Below are positions 55,809-64,000 of a stretch of 64,000 bases of DNA, one piece after another. The stretch lies in the NCBI RefSeq assembly GCF_933775445.1, contig NC_065878.1, positions 518,001 to 582,000 on the forward strand. Direction: 5' to 3'. The translations under genes were made by a program, and so were the position numbers. This DNA comes from Argentina anserina. Lineage: Eukaryota > Streptophyta > Magnoliopsida > Rosales > Rosaceae. Positions within the stretch are counted from its first letter, which is position 1. Every line of letters starts with the position of its first letter. The notes below the pieces were generated by a model. It saw only the letters and a list, made by a program, of their open reading frames with translations. It was not told the DNA's origin and searched no databases.

Positions 55809-57645
55809 TGAATGCAGTGCGGGAGTGCGTAGCTTGGCATAGGAAAGCCAGAACCTGGTGTGGGACTTGGAACAGCCATAATGATCATCATCAGAGTATG
55901 AAAGTTTGAACTTTGAAAGAGATGGATACGAGTTCCTTTGTTTGAATATGATATGAGAAAACGACATGAACGTAGCCACAGCTGGAGCCTGTAAGCTATA
56001 TGCCCATATATTGTTGCTGATTGAAGGAATGATTAACAATTCTGAAGGACACCCATGCCAACACTTATAATGGCTCATGCTATATATTGCTGCACTAATA
56101 ATCATTATTTCATTAATATCCCACCCTCACAATTGTTATTCCAATAATTTTCATAGACATCAGATGTTGCCTTTAATTCGTTTGAAAGAAAAGTCTAGAT
56201 AGATATGTTCATACTTCTTCTTAGTCCATACTAATAATTATTCTTGATGCTTACTTGTCTTTCACAATACCAGTGTAAAGCCAAATATTCACTTGTCCAT
56301 CAAGTTTCATCATTACATGTTTTGAGGTTCTTCTTCTTAAAATCAAACACGATTGGCTGCTTCTAGGGCTGTTAGAGTTGTGATCCATATATCACAATCG
56401 AATGTATCTATCCATTGACATGTACATTATTTTCCTTTCAGAATGCAACTACTCCATTTATATTGTGGTTCACCCAATTATGGATAATGCTGATTCATTT
56501 ATATACCTGTTGAGAAGTAATTTAAAAAGGCGTAAAAGGCCATTATATGCTATAATGCATATTGCAGAATGTAATTAGTAGTTTAATTAACGTAGTAATT
56601 AAGATGGATCAATTCGAACTGGGGAAAGAAGAAATTAAAGGCCATGTGGCATGGGGATTGATAAGTCACTATCTGCCACGTTGTCCGATGATGCCAGCGT
56701 GGACATTCTGGTGGGTTCTAGCTGGCAGTTGCAGATCATTGAAGGAATAATTTTAAGCTGCTTTGGGGAGTTTGGCAAGCAAAAGCCCTCAACAAGCTTA
56801 AAACCTCCAGCCTGTTTCGAGTTGGGACAAGGAGAACCAAATCAAATTGCGGCACTCTCACATGCTTTGTTTTCTTTTATATTTCAATGGATACCTACAC
56901 CCTTAATTCTTTCATTTCCATTCAATCCGTTTTTCTTATAAAAACATATCGTAACTTCCGGCCCGATCGGATAACATATGTATGTTCATAACTTCCAAAG
57001 TATGCTCCGGACACGATGTGGTGAATAGAACAAGCTTGTTGACCAAACAATTGAGTAGAAAGAGGCCATTTTGTGCTACCTAGCTAGTTCATTTCTACGT
57101 TGTGACCACATAAAAAAAATGAAAAGCTAATAATTTAATCTGTAGACGATCCTCACGTATGTATGAACAGTTTGATTAGTTTGAGTCACAATCAGAGCTG
57201 GAATCCCATCGAACACGACACTCATGCTCCTCGAGATGTAACTCATGTAAGTTGCACGACATAGTGACATACCCAGTCAATCAGTAATTCTAAAGCTCTT
57301 TAACAATAACCCAACTACTACTCCACCCTCACCCAATTGCCCATTTGCAGTAACTTATTAGTAATTTTACTGTGCTCATGTACTTCATTTTCCTTGATAA
57401 TAACCAAATAACCAATCATATGTATTATTAATTAGCTGGCACCTGTTGGTTTTGCCATGCAATGCACAGACATGCACCACTCTTGTATTATATGAAATCA
57501 TTGGTAGTGGCCTAGTAGGGGAAAGAGTTTCAGGTTTGAACCAACCCACAATTAGTCGTACATGCTCGATCACCAGAGCCAATTTACTAAACTCGTATAT
57601 AATTGCTAGATTCCTTTATTTGCAAATAATTAAACTAAAGAGAGT
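55809..57645. other. intergenic DNA upstream of the O-fucosyltransferase gene
   Basis: No supported gene. Short ORFs at 55779-56105 (minus), 56562-56941 and 57385-57691 have no recognisable domains. Upstream regulatory elements of the downstream gene may lie here. Confidence 0.4.
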
Positions 57646-57647
57646 TA

Positions 57648-57677
57648 GGAGGAGGAGGAGGAGGAGGAGGAGGAGAC
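57648..57677. repeat. (GGA)n microsatellite
   Basis: About nine GGA/AGG triplets in the proximal promoter, roughly 45 bases upstream of the TATA box. Confidence 0.9.
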
Positions 57678-57719
57678 AGGATTATCTATAGCTCACCATC
57701 CCACTTAGCTTAGAGCTTT

Positions 57720-57731
57720 GATATATAAATA
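57720..57731 (+). promoter_or_regulatory. TATA box of the O-fucosyltransferase gene
   Basis: GATATATAAATACGC about 390 bases upstream of the start codon. Transcription would begin near 57752-57760. Confidence 0.55.
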
Positions 57732-57924
57732 CGCAAAGCAAAGCACAAGAGAATAATAAACCAGAAACCTCTTCAAACCCATTTGTCCAAATCCCGCAGT
57801 GAGTTTTCCTTCACTTTCTTCGTTTCTTCTCATAAATATAAACGTAAACGCGTACACAACCTATCGGACTTACATATTCCCGCCGCCTGTTTCTTCCTAT
57901 TAGCCCCATTCGCCCTTTCCTATA

Positions 57925-57929
<5 letters not shown>

Positions 57930-57975
<46 letters not shown>
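57930..57975 (+). repeat. (CT)n tract in the 5' leader
   Basis: More than 20 CT units in the presumed 5' UTR; a shorter (CT)n lies at 58067-58081. CT-rich leaders are common in plant genes. Confidence 0.9.
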
Positions 57976-57977
<2 letters not shown>

Positions 57978-58008
57978 GGTCAATGCTTCAATGCTGCTAG
58001 TAAAGTAA
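57976..58008 (+). CDS. upstream ORF, 10 codons
   Basis: ATG directly after the CT tract, encoding MVNASMLLVK and a TAA stop at 58006-58008. It ends 104 bases before the main start and is in a different frame. It may reduce translation of the main ORF. Its role is inferred only from position. Confidence 0.45.
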
Positions 58009-58112
58009 GCGAGCTCATAAATAGAGTAAAATCATCTAAAGAAGAAGAAGAAGAAGAAACAGAGCCTCTCTCTCTCTCTCTCCGGCTGTTATTCCTTACT
58101 CGGTATATATCA

Positions 58113-61100
58113 ATGGCCAAGTCAAAAAGCAACAAGAACAAGGTTTCTTACATTTCAGTTCCTTCTCAGATTATCAACTCTCTGTCTGCATCTTCTCTGC
58201 AATCCCTCCTTACTTCACCCAAGAAGTCTTCAAGGAGCAAAGCTAGGTACTTGAGCTTTCTGGCAAAGTACAGGAGCCCAAGTTTCTGGGTTTTCTTCCT
58301 CTTCCTCTTTGGATTTCTAGGCATGCTCAAGTTGGGCTTCAATTTAAACACTTTGATCTCGTATTCTCCTTACCCATGTACCACAAGCCAGTTGCAGGAC
58401 TTGGTCTCCTCAAATGGGTATTTGAAGTCACACATGAGCATTGCTTCAAATGAAAACGGTCAGAAAGCTGAGGTCTTTAATAGTTTGAGTCATTCACTTC
58501 CCCTGACTCTAGAAGAGGAGGAGGAGCCCAAATCAGAACCAAACAGTGATAAGACAGCAAGTGAGTTCTGGAAGCAACCAGATGGTTTGGGGTACAGGCC
58601 ATGCTTGGATTTCACAAGGGACTATCAGAAGGCGAGTGAAATGACAGTGAAGGACAGGACTAAATACCTCATGGTTGTAGTTGCTGGAGGGTTGAACCAG
58701 CAGAGGAACCAGATTGTTGATGCTGTGGTTATTGCTAGGATTCTTGGGGCTGCTTTGGTCGTTCCCATTTTGCAAGTCAATGTCATCTGGGGAGATGAAA
58801 GGTACAACACTACAGCATGTTTCTTACTCAAACAGATCATGTTAATTTAGTTTGCGTTTTCCTTCAATGTGTCATGGTCCGATTTGCAACTTACAAATTT
58901 CGTAATTATAGCTTAGATGGGCTTTATTAAATTACTTCAGTCCACAAATTTATTGAATCACACTCTTTCGTTCCATCATTGTCTTCCCTTCCTTGAATAG
59001 CTTCCCATTTGGTTAGGATTTCGTTGATGTTGGACCTGAAAGTTGTTTCCGGTGTTGTTGATTTGTGATGGATGCAGTGAATTTTCTGATATATTTGATA
59101 TGGAGCACTTCAAGAAAGTTCTTTCTAATGATGTTCGTATAGTTTCTTCACTGCCATCAACACATATAATGACAAGGCCAGTGGAGGAGAAACGGACTCC
59201 TCTTCATGCTTCTCCTAGTTGGATCCGGTCACACTATCTCAAGAGGGTAAGAACAATTCCTTTCTCTGTTCCATCTTTGAACCACTCCTGGTCCTCTTAT
59301 TTATCGGAAAATGTTAATATGCTTAGGCAGTTTTTGTGGAGTTGAACTTATTTGTGGGCCTTGTGACGCACAAATAAGCTTGGTGTGGGGTGCATTCCCG
59401 AAAAAGTATCAAACTTTCAATCAACTGCTGTTGTCATTTTTTTGGTTTAGTAGTGTCACTGCAGTGGGATGAAATTTTTTCCCAATTTGTTAGTGATGAT
59501 CAGTGATCACACAGATGAAGAGCTCAAGTCAATAGGCTAAATCTGACCATCTAATCTTAGAGATGGATGTTTCGAAAAGATAAACAGTTTCTGCTGCCTT
59601 TAAACTACGGAAAAAAAAAGAAGAAGCCAGGAATGAATTCAAAGTTCTTTGTTTTGGATAGATAAACATTATACCTGCTTTGCTCTGTTTCTATAACATA
59701 ATCTCTTTCCGTGTCCACAGATTAAAAGAGAAGGGGTTTTACTTCTAAGAGGCTTGGATTCGAGGCTCTCTAAGGTTCTTCCTTCTGATCTTCAGAAGCT
59801 TCGATGCAAGGTAATATACGTTACATAATAATTTCCCCTACACACTCACTTTGTTCTTGTTTCTCCCTCTTATTGTTGAAAGTAATTGACCTTTTCTTTT
59901 TTACCATATTCGCCATGCCTTTACTTTTGTCACACCACTTTTTCTAATTACAGAGATGAAATGAGGTTCTTGTGACAGCTAATTCTAATATCTCATATAC
60001 TTGGCTTCAGGTTGCTTTTCATGCATTGAGGTTTGCTCCTCCAATTTTGGGAGTTGGTAACAAGCTGGCAGAAAGGATGCGTAGCAAGGGACCCTACCTT
60101 GCTCTACATCTAAGAATGGAGAAGGATGTATGGGTGAGGACTGGTTGCCTTCCTGGTCTGAGTCATGAACACGATGAGATAGTAAACAGTGAAAGGATAC
60201 AACGACCCGAGCTCCTAACTGGACGATCAAACATGACTTACCACGAAAGAAAACTTGCCGGTCTCTGCCCCTTGAATGCCTTGGAAGTCACTAGGTAAGA
60301 TAGTTCTAGCCCTATTCACTTTTGCTTATAGAAACATAGGAGTAGTTTGTCAATAATGTTTTCGACATATCACAGTTATTCTTCTAACAAGGAAATTTGT
60401 TTTTTAGGTTGCTAAAAGCTCTAGGAGCTCCTAAAGATGCAATAATATATTGGGCTGGAGGGGAACCATTGGGTGGAAAAGAAGCTTTGCTACCATTAAC
60501 CAGGGAATTTTCTCATTTTTACAACAAGGAAGATCTTGCTTTGCCTGGTGAGCTAGAACCTTTTGCAAAAAGAGCTTCCGTCATGGCTGCCATTGACTAT
60601 ATAGTTTCCGAGAACAGTGATGTCTTCATGCCGTCTCATGGTGGAAATATGGGTCATGCACTTCAGGTATAGTTCTTTTTGGTTTTAGTATGCATCCATG
60701 TGTTTCTGAGAGAAATATACTTCTTGTATTTCCTAATTGCTCAACTTAAAAACATATATATTTGCATAGAATGCTAATCCTCATATGCAACTAGGATTCA
60801 CAAGCGGATGAACTAACTTTATGGGGCATACCTTGACCAAAAGTGAACTGTATTCTTTTACAGGGACAACGTGCCTATGCTGGCCACAAGAAGTATATAA
60901 CACCAGACAAAAGGCATATGCTTCCTTATTTTCTGGATTCTTCGCTCCCTGAAGCTGAGTTTAATAGGATCATAAAGGAGTTGCACCGCGATTCCTTAGG
61001 GCAACCAGACATTCGGATTAGCAAAGTTGGGAGAGATGTTACGAAGTATCCTATCCCGGAGTGTATGTGTAGTGACTCGCATGCGCATCCTCATGAGAAT

Positions 61101-61115
61101 GAGAGTCAACGCTGA
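58113..61115 (+). CDS. O-fucosyltransferase family protein (GDP-fucose protein O-fucosyltransferase, DUF246 type), six exons
   Basis: Exons 58113-58801, 59078-59246, 59721-59810, 60011-60294, 60408-60666 and 60864-61115 join to 1743 bases, an exact 580 codons plus stop; every junction is GT-AG and keeps frame. The protein is a type II membrane protein: basic N-terminus, one membrane span at about residues 57-78 (SFWVFFLFLFGFLGMLKLGF), an acidic stem (EEEEE near 134-138) and a lumenal domain from ~150. Motifs: VVVAGGLNQQRNQI (190-201), VNVIWGDESEFSDIFD, LALHLRMEKDVW (about 345-357, the HLRxExD nucleotide-sugar motif), and IYWAGGEPLGGKEAL. Known relatives are plant Golgi proteins of the O-fucosyltransferase family; most have no proven acceptor. 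ATG 58113 is the first in-frame ATG; the frame is open upstream to a TTG at 57783 but lacks an ATG there. Confidence 0.93.
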
Positions 61116-62080
61116 ATGTTTCCGGTATAGCAACTGCTGCATACTAAGATTGAAACTTCTCGATCAGCAGCTTCTTGAATTTGAGCCCTTTTGAAAAACG
61201 GAATGTTCTTCAGGGCAGTGATGGTTCTTTGGATAGCCATTTTTGGGAGCAATTGAGCAAGGCACTATCCACTCATTTGTGACAGAACACAGAAGTGAGA
61301 AATTCTTCTATATTCCTTTGAGACAAATCCAAATAAAGCAAGAACACGCCTTAAGGCAACAGTCTGGTTCTGTGAAAGGCAGAAAAGGGGAAGGAGGCCC
61401 CATAAATTCTTTGATTCGTTTTAGGAAGAATTCTTATAGAGCATGGTGTATACCATATTGGTTTCGTTAATTCGTTGAACTTCTGTACGTCGGTGTATTA
61501 TAGAGCATGCATGTAATTAAATTAAATTAGTATAATTCAAAGCGAAAATCTCTGGATCCGTCTCCCAGATTTACATTAAGATAGAAAAATGATATATTGT
61601 GCTGTCTGCAGTTACTGCATGCAAAGCAATTACTGAAGTTTTCAGTATCATTAAAATGTTCTTTCGTGTCTCTACAAGAAACAAACATGTATCTATCTTG
61701 ATCTCAAAACAAAGAAGCATTTTACAATCACAAGATAGGGTGAGTGTTGACCTAGAACATTTTAAAATAAATATTTAAGGAAAGAAGTAAGAAGAATTAG
61801 AAGAACAAACAGATCGAGATTCAGAGAAAGAGAAGATCAATGAACAGGCGGAATGCGTTTTATTCCTTCATCCAAATCTTTCTTCAAGATACTGCAATCT
61901 TTCATTTATATGACAAACCCAATCATAATATTGAATAATTAGTCCGGCCTGCATTATATAACACCCAAACATATATACTGGTGCAGTGTTGATCCATAGT
62001 TTAGAACTTTAGATAACACCCTTTACAAGGATAACTAAAGACACAAGTTCTCCATAATCAAATGAGTCATAGAATAAAAT
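61116..62080. other. shared 3' flanks of the two convergent genes
   Basis: 965 bases between the two stop codons. AATAAA at 61332-61337 is a possible polyadenylation signal for the plus-strand gene. The ORF at 61243-61470 is in its 3' UTR. No other gene seen. Confidence 0.55.
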
Positions 62081-64000
62081 CTAGATGGAGATGCTATTAG
62101 GGACTCCCATTCCTGTGACCCCGGGTTTTGAGAACGGTTTCAGCAGCTCATATGGAACGACCCCTGCTCCAACTCTGTTTCTCAGATTCGTATCGCCATT
62201 CCTCTCATCAATAACTTTTTCTAGCTCTTTTAAACTGTCTTTGAAGAACCCGAATGCATCCTTTATAACAGGATTTTCAGTCCAAGATGGCTCCGAAATC
62301 TCACCAATATACTCCTCATCAGGTGAATGTTCTGATAATACATCTAACACAGCCATCACTGTTGTTGCTTGAATCTTTGAAGGAAAGCATTTTAGCAGAG
62401 TAGTTTCGGGTTTCGCCAGAAATGCTTTAAAACTCTCATTGGATGGATCTTCACATGGCATGATGGTCCGAGCTATTGTAGGTCTGTTAGGAAAGTATCC
62501 AGCATATGTGTACTGTCCAAAGTTCACTGCTGCATGATGACCAGATGCCACCCAAATTATTGTTGTCAAAACATGAATGAGATCTTCTGGGGTTTTCAGT
62601 ACAGGCCACCATGGCTCATCTTGTTTATCTTCATGGCCTTTGGTTCTAACTTCTGTCCACCAATCCTGAAGTTCCTGATCACATTCAACAACACTAGCAT
62701 CTTGGTAGTAGTGGTTTACATAGTCTCCTACCCACTTCTTAATGGCATCCCAAAGAATAAGACCATCATTTGCAAAAGGGTAGTCTTCGATTGTTAGCTT
62801 GAGACCATGTTTGGCTGTAGGATCCTCAACTGCCATTCCCCTAAAAGTAAATTAAACAAATTAATTTGTAGTTTAAATTCTATGTGGTGCTCTAGGTATC
62901 ATGCAACTCACTTAATACCATACATACAGTATATATACCTTCTTATCAGATCTGCTGGCAAAGATTCCATGTCAAAGCGCCAGAGTTTGTCATAGGCAGC
63001 AGAACTGAGCTCCATAGAGTACTTTCCTGGTGAAAAACAACTCTCTATGACTCCGTCTGCATTGAGAAGGCTTTCTCGAGCCTGAGCATTGATTTCCATG
63101 GTAAACCGAAAATGTGGACAAAGAAGTCTATAGATGGGATGCATAGCACTCATTTGCCGATTAGCTGCAATTATGTATGCCTCTGTCACACAATGAGTCC
63201 GCAACCTGTGAAAATTATTAGTTATGATTACAAAAAAGTGACCCGGTATATAGTATATCTGTATATGTATATGTATATGATTACAAAATAATTAGTTATG
63301 ATTACAAAAAATATCTGTATATCTGTATATGTTTAACATTGGTTACCAACTGCAATAACAATAAGGATTTAAACACAGTTTAGTACCATTGCCTTACCAG
63401 TGGATCACAAGCTGATGATAGCCAGAGTCATGAGCACAGACATGAGCTTTAGCAAGCCTCCAGAGCCAGACACCTGTGGCATCCCAGCAAGGGATGAAGA
63501 CTTGCTTCCATTGTGGCTTGTCATCAAGTGGTGGCCGAGTAAGCTCAATAGCAATAGGCCTCAGACAACCATTCTCAGTAAGAAAGAATAGTGTCCGAGA
63601 ACCATACAATGTGGTCCCTTCAATTTCTCTCACTATGTTCACTAAAGGAATGAGCAGGTCATGATAATCCAAAAGAAACAACTTCTTTTTCTCCAAGGCC
63701 TGCATTTCGATTTCAAGCAGCATTTACAGATCACAAATATCAAAAACAGTGGATAGCCACACATAAATACAAGGGTTCATAAAGTCAGATGCATCAGAAT
63801 TTAAAGGGGGAACAATATATTCAATCAAACAGATAGATGATTAATACATGATGAAATAAATGAGATTGATAAGTTGATACTATACAGAATGTGCGACAAG
63901 CTAGCTAGGGATTTTATGATCTACCTCATTTACAGTCATGAAGCCCTTAATCTCTTTCTCCACCAGTTCAGTTGTGATCAGTGATTCAACTGAGCCGTAA
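62081..64000 (-). CDS. LOX2-like: LOX2-type 13-lipoxygenase, C-terminal exons (5' part outside window)
   Basis: Four exons are visible on the minus strand: >64000-63925, 63699-63398, 63205-62939 and 62840-62081 (stop TAG 62081-62083). All junctions are GT-AG and keep frame. Motifs: [35 protein letters not shown], then [20 protein letters not shown] with the first two iron-ligand His, [20 protein letters not shown], the third His and the Asn in [12 protein letters not shown], and the terminal ligand Ile in GVPNSISI. All iron ligands are intact. The enzyme oxygenates linolenic/linoleic acid at C13 in plastids, the first step to jasmonate and green-leaf volatiles; the subtype is inferred from overall resemblance to LOX2 proteins. 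The plastid transit peptide and PLAT domain lie beyond the window. Confidence 0.94.
63210..63340. repeat. short direct repeats in a lipoxygenase intron
   Basis: TTAGTTATGATTACAAAA occurs at about 63217 and 63291, and TATCTGTATATG-like units repeat between and after. Lies in the intron between exons 63398 and 63205. Confidence 0.75.

Noticed and set aside
57783..58112. N-terminal extension of the O-fucosyltransferase frame
   Set aside because: The frame is open upstream but begins with TTG, has no ATG before 58113 and translates the CT repeat as Ser-Leu. It is 5' UTR.
1..64000. tRNA, rRNA or snoRNA genes
   Set aside because: I looked for tRNA-like arms and conserved boxes on both strands by eye and saw none; a covariance search would be decisive.

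Overview
This is a 64 kb window of plant nuclear DNA, almost certainly from a dicot. The evidence is two spliced genes with GT-AG introns, one encoding a plant O-fucosyltransferase-family protein and the other a LOX2-type lipoxygenase, set in AT-rich DNA full of Ty3/gypsy and Ty1/copia retrotransposons, an L1-type LINE, hAT transposons and MITEs. The sequence does not fix the genus; Rosaceae is only a guess.

Layout. 1-6566: 3' part of a dead Ty3/gypsy element (Athila/Tat type pol) with its 3' LTR. 6567-9940: AT-rich DNA with a degenerate ~230 bp tandem repeat. 9940-12430: LINE tail and chromovirus-type LTR remnants. 13.3-15.3 kb: a TGTCACA minisatellite, a foldback, and possibly a MULE-like element. 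15.45-15.58 kb: a possible orphan promoter plus leader exon. 15.7-22.25 kb: a pile of minus-strand Ty3/gypsy fragments (RNase H, integrase C-terminus, a ~2.3 kb LTR, a gag-only short element). 22308-29074: a LINE on the minus strand bounded by a 21 bp target-site duplication, carrying a 480 bp hAT MITE and a 500 bp block of copia sequence. 30670-31089: a MITE. 31.4-38.65 kb: a degenerate coding remnant split by a copia element (32841-37717), then an LTR fragment. 39793-43465: a complete hAT transposon with 8 bp TSD but three nonsense codons in the transposase. 43588-44075: an inverted relative of the LTR fragment at 38.2 kb. 44699-45100: a long-TIR MITE next to (TA)n. 45252-53130: an old copia element with both LTRs and TSD, interrupted inside its integrase by a gypsy solo LTR (48580-50095). 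53.4-54.8 kb: a cluster of MITEs separated by (TA)n tracts. 55498-55800: a hAT MITE.

The genic part is 57.7-64 kb. A six-exon O-fucosyltransferase-like gene (58113-61115, +) encodes 580 residues; its leader has a long CT repeat and a 10-codon upstream ORF. It converges tail-to-tail with a LOX2-type 13-lipoxygenase gene (62081 to beyond 64000, -), whose last four exons are visible. I see no operon-like cooperation between the two; they are ordinary neighbours. The rest is nested transposon history in which several insertion boundaries can be read to the base.

I did not find a clearly new biological system. The most unusual observations are the 99%-identical copia filler inside the LINE, the (TA)n-associated MITE cluster with two foldback families, and the TGTCACA minisatellite ending in a perfect 22 bp foldback.
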